A stretch of DNA of 64,000 nucleotides, from assembly GCA_031769625.1 (NCBI GenBank), contig JAUIMM010000040.1:12778501-12842500 (forward strand), read 5' to 3'. This stretch comes from Taudactylus pleione. Its lineage: Eukaryota > Chordata > Amphibia > Anura > Myobatrachidae. How positions within the stretch are numbered: position 1 is the stretch's first letter; every line of letters begins with the position of its first letter. Shown here piece by piece: positions 46,601 through 57,660 of the stretch. The notes beneath the pieces were generated by a model. It was given only the letters and a program-made list of their open reading frames with translations, did not search any database and had not been told where the DNA came from. Both the position numbers and the translations under genes were made by a program.

Positions 46601-49600
46601 AGTAGTGCCAAGCGTGCGCCTGTGTCATAAGTAAAGGGCCGGCTGGCTTGACCGTTAAGGGTGCTGTAACCCCCAAAAGTACACTCCAGTCCAAACCAAA
46701 AAAAAAATTATTTTCTGTGTTTGTGAATTGTGTGCGCAGTAGCCGCACGTGCATCAACAAAGTAGTGCCAAGCGTGCGCCTGTATCATAAGTAAAGGGCC
46801 GGCTGGCTTGACCGTTAAGGGTGCTGTAACCCCCGAAAGTACACTCCTGTCCAAACCAAAAAAAAAATTATTTTCTGTGTTTGTGAATTGTGTGCGCAGT
46901 AGCCGCACGTGCATCAACAAAGTAGTGCCAAGCGTGCGCCTGTGTCATAAGTAAAGGGCCGGCTGGCTTGACCGTTAAAGGGTGCTGTAACCCCCAAAGT
47001 ACACTCCAGTCCAAACCAAAAAAAAAATTATTTTCTGTGTTTGTGAATTGTGTGCGCAGTAGCCGCACGTGCATCAACAAAGTAGTGCCAAGCGTGCGCC
47101 TGTGTCATAAGTAAAGGGCCGGCTGGCTTGACCGTTAAGGGTGCTGTAACCCCCGAAAGTACACTCCAGTCCAAACCAAAAAAAAAATTATTTTCTGTGT
47201 TTGTGAATTGTGTGCGCAGTAGCCGCACGTGCATCAACAAAGTAGTGCCAAGCGTGCGCCTGTGTCATAAGTAAAGGGCCGGCTGGCTTGACCGTTAAAG
47301 GGTGCTGTAACCCCCAAAGTACACTCCAGTCCAAACCAAAAAAAAAATTATTTTCTGTGTTTGTGAATTGTGTGCGCAGTAGCCGCACGTGCATCAACAA
47401 AGTAGTGCCAAGCGTGCGCCTGTGTCATAAGTAAAGGGCCGGCTGGCTTGACCGTTAAAGGGTGCTGTAACCCCCAAAGTACACTCCAGTCCAAACCAAA
47501 AAAAAAATTATTTTCTGTGTTTGTGAATTGTGTGCGCAGTAGCCGCACGTGCATCAACAAAGTAGTGCCAAGCGTGCGCCTGTGTCATAAGTAAAGGGCC
47601 GGCTGGCTTGACCGTTAAAGGTGCTGTAACCCCCAAAAGTACACTCCAGTCTAAACCAAAAAAAAAATTATTTTCTGTGTTTGTGAATTGTGTGCGCAGT
47701 AGCCGCACGTGCATCAACAAAGTAGTGCCAAGCGTGCGCCTGTGTCATAAGTAAAGGGCCGGCTGGCTTGACCATTAAAGGGTGGTGTAACCCCCAAAGT
47801 ACACTCCAGTCCAAACCAAAAAAAAAATTATTTTCTGTGTTTGTGAATTGTGTGCGCAGTAGCCGCACGTGCATCAACAAAGTAGTGCCAAGCGTGCGCC
47901 TGTGTCATAAGTAAAGGGCCGGCTGGCTTGACCGTTAAGGGTGCTGTAACCCCCGAAAGTACACTCCAGTCCAAACCAAAAAAAAAATTATTTTCTGTGT
48001 TTGTGAATTGTGTGCGCAGTAGCCGCACGTGCATCAACAAAGTAGTGCCAAGCGTGCGCCTGTGTCATAAGTAAAGGGCCGGCTGGCTTGACCGTTAAGG
48101 GTGCTGTAACCCCCGAAAGTACACTCCAGTCCAAACCAAAAAAAAAATTATTTTCTGTGTTTGTGAATTGTGTGCGCAGTAGCCGCACGTGCATCAAAGT
48201 AATGCCAAGCGTGCGCCTGTGTCATAAGTAAAGGGCCGGCTGGCTTGACCGTTAAAGGGTGCTGTAACCCCCAAAGTACACTCCAGTCCAAACCAAAAAA
48301 AAAATTATTTTCTGTGTTTGTGAATTGTGTGCGCAGTAGCCGCACGTGCATCAACAAAGTAGTGCCAAGCGTGCGCCTGTGTCATAAGTAAAGGGCCGGC
48401 TGGCTTGACCGTTAAAGGGTGCTGTAACACCCAAAGTACACTCCAGTCCAAACCAAAAAAAAAATTATTTTCTGTGTTTGTGAATAGTGTGCGCAGTAGC
48501 CGCACGTGCATCAACAAAGTAGTGCCAAGCGTGCGCCTGTGTCATAAGTAAAGGGCCGGCTGGCTTGACCGTTAAGGGTGCTGTAACCCCCGAAAGTACA
48601 CTCCAGTATAAACCCAAAAAAAAATTATTTTCTGTGTTTGTGAATTGTGTGCGCAGTAGCCGCACGTGCATCAACAAAGTAGTGCCAAGCGTGCGCCTGT
48701 GTCATAAGTAAAGGGCCGGCTGGCTTGACCGTTAAAGGGTGCAGTAACCCCCAAAGTACACTCCAGTCCAAACCAAAAAAAAAATTATTTTCTGTGTTTG
48801 TGAATTGTGTGCGCTGTAGCCGCACGTGCTTCAACAAAGTAGTGCCAAGCGTGCGCCTGTATTATAAGTAAAGGGCCGGCTGGCTTGACCATTAAGGGTG
48901 CTGTAACCCCTGAAAGTACACTCCAGTCCAAACCAAAAAAAAAATTATTTTCTGTGTTTGTGAATTGTGTGCGCAGTAGCCGCACGTGCATCAACAAAGT
49001 AGTGCCAAGCGTGCGCCTGTGTCATAAGTAAAGGGCCGGCTGGCTTGACCGTTAAAGGGTGCTGTAACCCCCAAAGTACACTCCAGTCCAAACCAAAAAA
49101 AAAATTATTTTCTGTGTTTGTGAATTGTGCGCGCAGTAGCCGCACGTGCATCAACAAAGTAGTGCCAAGCGTGCGTCTGTGTCATAAGTAAAGGGCCGGC
49201 TGGCTTGACCGTTAAGGGTGCTGTAACCCCCGAAAGTACACTCCAGTCCAAACCAAAAAAAAAATTATTTTCTGTGTTTGTGAATTGTGTGCGCAGTAGC
49301 CGCACGTGCATCAACAAAGTAGTGCCAAGCGTGCGCCTGTGTCATAAGTAAAGGGCCAGCTGGCTTGACCGTTAAGGGTGCTGTAACCCCCGAAAGTACA
49401 CTCCAGTCCAAACCAAAAAAAAAATTATTTTCTGTGTTTGTGAATTGTGTGCGCAGTAGCCGCACGTGCATCAACAAAGTAGTGCCAAGCGTGCGCCTGT
49501 GTCATAAGTAAAGGGCCAGCTGGCTTGACCGTTAAGGGTGCTGTAACCCCCAAAGTACACTCCAGTCCAAACCAAAAAAAATATTGTTTTCTGTGTTTGT

Positions 49601-51990
49601 GAATTGTGTGCGCAGTAGCCGCACGTGCATCAACAAAGTAGTGCCAAGCGTGCGCCTGTGTCATAAGTAAAGGGCCGGCTGGCTTGACCGTTAAAGGGTG
49701 CTGTAACCCCCAAAGTACACTCCAGTCCAAACCAAAAAAAAAATTATTTTCTGTGTTTGTGAATTGTGTGCGCAGTAGCCGCACGTGTATCAACAAAGTA
49801 GTGCCAAGCGTGCGCCTGTGTCATAAGTAAAGGGCCGGCTGGCTTGACCGTTAAAGGGTGCTGTAACCCCCAAAGTACACTCCAGTCCAAACCAAAAAAA
49901 AAATTATTTTCTGTGTTTGTGAATTGTGTGCGCAGTAGCCGCACGTGCATCAACAAAGTAGTGCCAAGCGTGCGCCTGTGTCATAAGTAAAGGGCCGGCT
50001 GGCTTGACCGTTAAGGGTGCTGTAACCCCCGAAAGTACACTACAGTCCAAACCAAAAAAAAAATTATTTTCTGTGTTTGTGAATTGTGTGCGCAGTAGCC
50101 GCACGTGCATCAACAAAGTAGTGCCAAGCGTGCGCCTGTGTCATAAGTAAAGGGCCGGCTGGCTTGACCGTTAAGGGTGCTGTAACCCCCAAAAGTACAC
50201 TCCAGTCCAAACCAAAAAAAAAATTATTTTCTGTGTTTGTGAATTGTGTGCGCAGTAGCCGCACGTGCATCAACAAAGTAGTGCCAAGCGTGCGCCTGTA
50301 TCATAAGTAAAGGGCCGGCTGGCTTGACCGTTAAGGGTGCTGTAACCCCCGAAAGTACACTCCTGTCCAAACCAAAAAAAAAATTATTTTCTGTGTTTGT
50401 GAATTGTGTGCGCAGTAGCCGCACGTGCATCAACAAAGTAGTGCCAAGCGTGCGCCTGTGTCATAAGTAAAGGGCCGGCTGGCTTGACCGTTAAAGGGTG
50501 CTGTAACCCCCAAAGTACACTCCAGTCCAAACCAAAAAAAAAATTATTTTCTGTGTTTGTGAATTGTGTGCGCAGTAGCCGCACGTGCATCAACAAAGTA
50601 GTGCCAAGCGTGCGCCTGTGTCATAAGTAAAGGGCCGGCTGGCTTGACCGTTAAGGGTGCTGTAACCCCCGAAAGTACACTCCAGTCCAAACCAAAAAAA
50701 AAATTATTTTCTGTGTTTGTGAATTGTGTGCGCAGTAGCCGCACGTGCATCAACAAAGTAGTGCCAAGCGTGCGCCTGTGTCATAAGTAAAGGGCCGGCT
50801 GGCTTGACCGTTAAAGGGTGCTGTAACCCCCAAAGTACACTCCAGTCCAAACCAAAAAAAAAATTATTTTCTGTGTTTGTGAATTGTGTGCGCAGTAGCC
50901 GCACGTGCATCAACAAAGTAGTGCCAAGCGTGCGCCTGTGTCATAAGTAAAGGGCCGGCTGGCTTGACCGTTAAAGGGTGCTGTAACCCCCAAAGTACAC
51001 TCCAGTCCAAACCAAAAAAAAAATTATTTTCTGTGTTTGTGAATTGTGTGCGCAGTAGCCGCACGTGCATCAACAAAGTAGTGCCAAGCGTGCGCCTGTG
51101 TCATAAGTAAAGGGCCGGCTGGCTTGACCGTTAAAGGTGCTGTAACCCCCAAAAGTACACTCCAGTCTAAACCAAAAAAAAAATTATTTTCTGTGTTTGT
51201 GAATTGTGTGCGCAGTAGCCGCACGTGCATCAACAAAGTAGTGCCAAGCGTGCGCCTGTGTCATAAGTAAAGGGCCGGCTGGCTTGACCATTAAAGGGTG
51301 GTGTAACCCCCAAAGTACACTCCAGTCCAAACCAAAAAAAAAATTATTTTCTGTGTTTGTGAATTGTGTGCGCAGTAGCCGCACGTGCATCAACAAAGTA
51401 GTGCCAAGCGTGCGCCTGTGTCATAAGTAAAGGGCCGGCTGGCTTGACCGTTAAGGGTGCTGTAACCCCCGAAAGTACACTCCAGTCCAAACCAAAAAAA
51501 AAATTATTTTCTGTGTTTGTGAATTGTGTGCGCAGTAGCCGCACGTGCATCAACAAAGTAGTGCCAAGCGTGCGCCTGTGTCATAAGTAAAGGGCCGGCT
51601 GGCTTGACCGTTAAGGGTGCTGTAACCCCCGAAAGTACACTCCAGTCCAAACCAAAAAAAAAATTATTTTCTGTGTTTGTGAATTGTGTGCGCAGTAGCC
51701 GCACGTGCATCAACAAAGTAGTGCCAAGCGTGCGCCTGTGTCATAAGTAAAGGGCCGGCTGGCTTGACCGTTAAAGGTACTGTAACCCCTGAAAGTACAC
51801 TCCAGTTCAAACCAAAAAAAAAATTATTTTCTGTGTTTGTGAATTGTGTGCGCAGTAGCCGCACGTGCATCAACAAAGTAGTGCCAAGCGTGCGCCTGTG
51901 TCATAAGTAAAGGGCCAGCTGGCTTGACCGTTAAAGGGTGCTGTAACCCCCAAAGTACACTCCAGTCCAAACCAAAAAAAATAATTTTCT
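43655..51990. repeat. 160-bp satellite array, about 52 copies, inside the hAT element
   Basis: The monomer includes TTATTTTCTGTGTTTGTGAA, TGTGCGCAGTAGCCGCACGTGC, CAACAAAGTAGTGCCAAGCG, TAAAGGGCCGGCTGGCTTGACC and CCAGTCCAAACC followed by a run of A. Monomers differ by a few bases and a few 1-3 base indels. The first and last copies are degenerate. A block of 22 monomers (3516 bp) is itself repeated in tandem from about 44.57 to 48.08 kb and about 48.08 to 51.60 kb. Every monomer leaves a 70-codon frame open on the minus strand, which is a by-product. Confidence 0.97.
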
Positions 51991-52030
51991 GTATTTAGCC
52001 GCACGTATATATCAAATCGATATAACATAA

Positions 52031-55000
52031 ATGGAGGACCGAACTTTCTCCGATAAAGATAAAATAGAGAAAGATCAAGAACCACTTCCTCCTAGTGCTG
52101 ATGCTGCTGCCACTAGTCATGACATAGACGATAACATGCCATCAACGTCGTCTGCCAAGGCCGATGCCCAATGTCATAGTAGAGGGCACATACAATCCCA
52201 AATGGCAAAGTTCAGGAAAATGACCTTGAAAAAGACATTTAATTCAGCTGAAGAGAAACGTAAACTTGCCAATATGCCATTTACGACACGGAGTGGCAAG
52301 GAACGGCTAAGGTCGATCCCTAGTATGTTCATGACTAGTGGTTCAGCTTCACATGACGATGGAAGCCCTCCTCCCACTAAAAAAATCAAAAGAGTTAAGC
52401 TGGCAAAAGCACAGCGAAGAACTGTGCTTTCTAAGAAGATATCACAAATCCCCAAGGAGAGTCCAAGTGTGGTGGTGGTTGCGTTACCTGACCTTCCCAG
52501 CACTGGACGGGAAGAGGTGGCTCTTTCCACCATTTGCACGCCCCCTGCAAGTGCTGAAAGGAGCACCCACAGTCCACTTGCTGATATGCAAATTGAAGAT
52601 GTCACTGTTGAAGTACAACAGGATGAGGATACTGGTGTAGCTGGCGCTGAGGAGGAAGTTGGCGAGGAGGATTCTGATGGTGATGTCGTTTGTTTAAATC
52701 AGGCTCCGGGGGAGACAGTTGTTGTCCGTGGGATGAAAAAGCCCATCACGGTCATGCCTGGGCAGAAGACCAAACACTCCACCTCTTTGGTCTGGCAATA
52801 TTTCTATCCAAATCCGGACAACAACTGTCTTGCCATATGTACCATATGTAAAGGTGAAATAGGTAGGGGTAGGGACGTCAACCACCTAGGAACATCCTCC
52901 CTTATACGGCACCTGCAGCGCGTTCATAAAAAGTTACTGTCAAGTTCAGAAACTTTGGCTAAGACCGTAAGCAGTCCAGGGACACCTAAATCCCGTTGTC
53001 CTGTTGTATCCAAGCACCTGCAAACCACACCGTCAACTCCCTCCTCGTCAATTTCCTCCTTAGTCAGGATCGGAAGTAGTCCTGCAGGCCATGTCACTGG
53101 CATGACTGACTCTCCTATCCGGGATTCCTCCGGAGGATCCTGCATTGCTACGCCTACTGCTTCCGCTGCTGCTGTTGCTGCTGCTGGGAGTCGTTCATCA
53201 TCCCAGAGAGGAAGTAGGAACACCACTACTTTTACTAAACAATTGACCCTCCAACAGTCCTTAGCGAGGAGGATGAAGTACGACAGCAGTCATCCTGAAG
53301 CAAAACGTATAACTGATGCCTTGACTGCTATGTTGGTGTTAGACGTGCGTCCGGTATCTGCCATTAGTGCAGTGGGATTTAGACAATTGATGGAGGTAGT
53401 GTGTCCCCGGTTCCAAATCCCGTCTAGATTCCACTTCACTAGGCAGGCGATACCGAGACTGTACAGAAACGTCAGAAAAAGTGTCCTCAGTGTCCTGAAA
53501 AATGCCGTTGTACACAATGTCCACTTAACCACGGACATGTGGACAAGTGGAACAGGGCAGACTAAGGACTATATGACTGTGACAGCCCACTTCGTAGATG
53601 TATCACCTTACGCAGCAACAGCAGCAGCGTCACCAGTAGCAGCATCTCAGAAACGCCAGCTCGTTACAAGGCAGGCTACGCTGTGTATCACCGGTTTCAG
53701 TAAGAGGCACACCGCCGACAACCTCTTAGAGAAACTGAGGGAAATCATCGCCCAGTGGCTTACCCCACTTAGACTCTCCTGGGGATTTGTGATATCTGAC
53801 AACGCCACCAATATTGTGCGGGAATTACATCTGGGCAAATTCCAGCACGTCCCATGTTTTGCTCACACAATAAACTTGGTGGTGCAGAATTTTCTGAAAA
53901 GCGACAGGGGCGTGCAGGAGACGCTTTGGGTGGCCAGAAAAATTTCTGGCCACTTTCGCCATTCAGCGACTGCGTGCCGAAGACTGGAGCGCCAGCAAAC
54001 ACTCTTGAACCTGCCCCGCCATCACCTGAAGCAAGAGGTTGTGACGCGGTGGAACTCAACCCTCTATATGCTTCAGTGGATGGAGGAGCAGCAAAAGGCC
54101 ATACAAGCCTATACATCCACCTATGACATAGGCAAAGGAGGGGGTATGCACCTGACTCAAGTGCAGTGGAGAATGATTTCCGTGTTGTGCAAGGTTCTCC
54201 AGCCCTTCGAACTTGCCACACGTGAAGTCAGTTCAGACACTGCCAGCTTGAGTCAGGTCATTCCCCTCATCAGGCTTTTGCAGAAGCAGCTGGAGAAAGT
54301 GAAGGAGGAGCTAAGACGGAGCGATTCAGCTCGGCATGTGGGACTTGTGGATGAAGCCCTTCATTCGCTTTGCCAGGATTCCAGGGTGGTCAATCTGTTG
54401 AAATCAGACCACTAAATTTTGGCCACCGTGCTCGATCCTAGGTTTAAAGCCTATGTGGTGTCTCTCTTTCCGGCCGACACAAGCCTGCAGAGGTGCAAAG
54501 ACCTGCTGGTGAACACACTGTCAGCTGAAGCGGAACGTGACACATTAACGGCTCCTTCTTCATTTTCTCCCGCAACTGGGGCTGCCAGGAAAAAACTTAG
54601 GTATCCTAAGCAACCCGCTGGCGGTGATGCAGGGCAGGCAGGACCAAGTTTGGATATCTGGTCCGGACTGAAGGACCTGGCAACAATTTCTGACATGTCT
54701 ACTGTCACTGCATATGATACTGTCACCATTGACAGAATGGTGGAGGATTACATCGGTGACAGCATCCAAGTAGGCATGTCAGACAGTCCATACCTGTACT
54801 GGCAGGAAAAAGAGGCAATTTGGAGGCCCCTGTACAAACTGGCTCTATTTTACCTGAGTTGCCCCCCCTCCAGTGTGTACTCCGAAAGAGTGTTTAGTGC
54901 AGCCGGGAACCTTGTCAGCGAAAGGCGTAGGAGGTTGCTTCCACAGAATGTGGAGAAGATGATGTTCATCAAAATGAATTATCAGCTCTTCCAGGGAGAC

Positions 55001-55144
55001 CAGCCTCCAGAAGGTACAGAGGGACCTGTGGTGGTGGATACAAGTGGGGACGAGTTAATACTTTGTGAGGATGAGGATGTACACACTGAAGAGGGTGAGG
55101 AATCGGTGGATGAGGAGGATGAGGATGACATCTTGCCTCCGTAG
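52031..55144 (+). pseudogene. hAT transposase with BED zinc finger, one in-frame stop
   Basis: hAT transposases excise and insert DNA with an RNase H-like DDE domain. The frame runs 1037 codons plus stop from ATG 52031, interrupted only by TAA at codon 795 (54413-54415). Features in order: an acidic and basic N-terminal region; a BED zinc finger (Cys270, Cys273, His294, His299, in ICTIC...RHLQRVH); a Ser/Ala-rich linker; the catalytic domain with HLTTDMWTSGTGQTKDYMTV (Asp502), GFVISDNATN (Asp590) and the CFAHTINL Cys-x-x-His motif (609-612); VTRWNSTLYMLQWM; a probable third acidic residue near ATREVSSD; and after the stop ILATVLDPRFKAY and the hAT dimerisation block SVYSERVFSAAGNLVSERRR. The C terminus is acidic. 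Without the C-terminal part the protein should be inactive. Confidence 0.92.
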
Positions 55145-55900
55145 AGCCAGTTTGTGCAGGGACACATTAATTGCCAGCTTGTTTTGTGGGGGCCCAAACG
55201 AACCAATCATTTCAGCCACAGTTGTGTGGCAGACCCTGGCGCTGAAATGATTGATTTGTTAAAGTGTGCATGTCCTGTTTATACAACATAAGGGTGGGTG
55301 GGAGGGCCCAAGGACAATTCCATCTTGCACTTCTTTTTTTTCTTTGCATTATGTACAGTTTGGGGCCTAGTTTTTCTAACTGCCATCCTGTCTGCCACTG
55401 CAGTGTCACTCCTAGATGGGTCACGTGTTTGTGCCGCCCACTCGTGTCGCTTAGCATAGTCATCCAGCTACCTCGGTGCAACCTTTTGGACATAAAAACA
55501 CTATTGTGAGGTGTGAGGTGTTCAGAATAGACTGGAAATGAGTGGAAATTAAGGTTATTGAGGTTAATAATAGCATAGGAGCAGAAAAACCTACAAATTC
55601 TGTGATTTTAGCTGTTTTTATGCTTTTTTAAAAAAAAATACAGATCCAAAACACAAAACCCAGAACCCAAAACACGGAAGGGTGGTTTTGGCAAAACCAA
55701 TACAGATCCAAAACACGAAGAAAGATCCAGATCCAAAACCAAAACACGAAAAGTGGCCGGTGCACACCCCTAAATTATACAAACATAACCGAATTCCAAT
55801 ATGTCAGTATAGTATACATAATTCAACTAGGTCCCTAATAAGTATATAAACATAACTATGTTACTTTATATCAGTACAATTATATTATAGGCATAGGAAT

Positions 55901-56249
55901 GGGATACATTCAGGATTCTGACAGCGTGGATTCCGGCGTTCACAATGCTGACGCTGGAATCCCGACACTTATCGGAATACTGGCGCCGGCATCCCGACTG
56001 CCGGGTTCCCGAGTACTGGGGTTAGAGGGAGGGTTAGGCACTAGGAGGAAGGTTAGGGTTAGGCACTAAGGGGAGGGTTAGGTTTAGGGTGCCAGGAGGG
56101 GGAGGTTAGGGTTAGGTACTAAGGGGAGGTTAGGTTTAGGCACCAGGGAGGGAGAGTTAAGGGTTATGTTAGTATACTTACAGCCGTCAGGGATTCTGGT
56201 TGGGATTCTGACCTCCAGGATCCCGAGTGCCGGCATCCTGTACCCAACC
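55901..56249. repeat. Dispersed element with TTAGGG-like core (copy B)
   Basis: Flanked by CATAGGAAT on both sides (55892-55900 and 56250-56258), a 9-bp, or 8-bp plus chance base, target duplication. The ends carry related inverted phrases (GGGATAC...GGATTCTGAC and the complement of GTCAGAATCCC...GTACCCAAC). The core repeats GGTTAGGGTTAGGCACTAAG-type phrases. No coding capacity. Confidence 0.75.
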
Positions 56250-56310
56250 CATAGGAATATCCTCTTTAGTTCAATGCAATCTCATGGTGGACAACAATCA
56301 AAAAAAACAA

Positions 56311-56706
56311 GAGATATGGTAAGAACTTACCTTTGTTATCTCTGTTTCTACGAAGTCCATAGGGTCCACAGGGTTGACCTTGGGGTATAGCTGGATCTGG
56401 ATCCACGTGCACCACGCAGTTAAAGCTTTGCTGCTCCCAGGATGCACTTGGGTCCGTCCTCCTCTATACCCCTCCCCCGGCCACAGGCACCTCAGTTGGC
56501 AAGCAGCTAAGGCCAGAGGAGGAGACTAAATAGAGAGAAGGAAGACTGGAACACACAAGAAACCATACTCACAGAAATGGGAGACGGAAAACCGGTGACC
56601 AGCCACACAGCCCATTTGAAGCCAGGTGCGTCAGGGCGGGCGCCCTGTGGACCCTATGGACTTCGTAGAAACAGAGATAACAAAGGTAAGTTCTTACCAT
56701 ATCTCT
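56311..56706 (-). repeat. DIRS 3' inverted-repeat module, copy 2
   Basis: The arms starting at 56311 (GAGATATGGTAAGAACTTACC) and ending near 56706 (GGTAAGTTCTTACCATATCTC) are inverted copies of about 55 bp each. They match the module at 2781-3172 in sequence and spacing. Confidence 0.7.
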
Positions 56707-56774
56707 TGTTTTCTACTTCAGGGTCCATAGGGGGTCCACAGGGTTGACCTTGGGGATGTCCCAAAGCAGTTCAA

Positions 56775-57660
56775 CTAAGGGCGGGGACGCTCCTGTGCTG
56801 AAAGGAGTACCCGGCGCCCAAAGGATGCATCCTGAGAGGCGAAGGTGTCAAACGCATAGAACCTCAAAAACGTTTTAATTGAAGACCAAGTGGCCGCCTT
56901 ACACAGCTGAACAGCGGAGGCGCCACGTCTAGCAGCCCAAGAGGGACCCACAGAACGAGTGGAATGAGCCTTAACAGAGGCTGGCACAGGTAAACCCTCC
57001 TGTGCATAAGCCTCACAAATAACGGAACGAAGCCAACGGGCTAACGTTTGCTTGTTGGCAGGCCAACCCCTCTTGTGAAAACCGAAGAGGACAAACAAAG
57101 AATCCGACTTCCTAACCGAAGCAGTCCGGTCCACATAGATTCTAAGTGCCCGGACTACATCTAAGGAAGCCTCACCAGCTGAAAGATCAGGTGACTGAAA
57201 AGCTGGCACAACAAGTTTCTGATTAATGTGGAACTTTGAGACCACTTTGGGCAAAAACTCAGGACGAGTGCGGAGCACCGCTCTGTCCTGGTGAAAAATC
57301 AGAAAAGGAGGGCGACAGGAAAGCGCCCCCAATTCTGACACCCTCCTGGCAGAAGCAATAGCCAGGAGAAAAACGGTCTTAAACGTCAGCCACTTGAGCT
57401 CCACCGACTCAAGCGCCTCAAAAGGAGTACCCTGCAAGACCTGTAGTACCACCGCCAAGTCCCAAGGAGCCACCGGAGGCACGAAGGGAGGCTGGATCCT
57501 GAGAACACCTTGGAAGAAGGTGTGAACATCTGGCAGTGAAAATAAGTGTGCCACACCCTGTGGTAAATCCGCGTGGAAGCAGGCTTGCGTGCCCTAAGCA
57601 TGGTACCAATGACCGAACTGGAGAAACCCCTAGACCTCAAGACGGCTGTCTCAAGAGCCA
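56775..57660 (-). pseudogene. DIRS tyrosine recombinase, internally deleted
   Basis: The N-terminal part (LRSRGFSSSVIGTMLRARKP, IYHRVWHTYFH) is in one frame down to about 57545. The catalytic part follows in another frame (VHTFFQGVLRIQPPFVPPVA onward). Compared with copy 1, about 50 residues between WHTYFH and the DVHTFFQG block are missing. The active-site blocks are intact: ASARRVSELGALS, HSTRSVGPSWAARRGAS and FLRFYAFDTFASQDAS. The stop lies at 56775. Confidence 0.85.

Larger units (their letters stand above)
43167..55772 (+). mobile_element. Complete hAT transposon with internal satellite array
   Basis: The element starts TAGGGGTGAGC and ends GCACACCCCTA (complement TAGGGGTGTGC). It is flanked by an exact 8-bp target duplication AATTATAC (43159-43166 and 55773-55780). 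At 12,606 bp it is far longer than ordinary hAT elements of about 3-5 kb. The extra length is the 160-bp array between about 43655 and 51990. A promoter-like region with TATATAAG lies at 43316-43323, and one long transposase frame (52031-55144) lies on the 3' side. Both subterminal regions are rich in TCCAAAAC- or GGGTTTTGGATC-type motifs. The exact duplication and single coding lesion suggest a young insertion. Confidence 0.93.

Noticed and set aside
43655..51990. Could the 160-bp array be a CRISPR-type array?
   Set aside because: The repeats are contiguous and have no unique spacers. The context is a eukaryotic transposon.
43657..52085. About 50 minus-strand frames of 69-123 codons with nearly identical sequences (MLMHVRLLRTQF...)
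   Set aside because: They follow the 160-bp satellite period, which is not a multiple of three. Each frame is the same by-product of one monomer, with no domain and no independent conservation.
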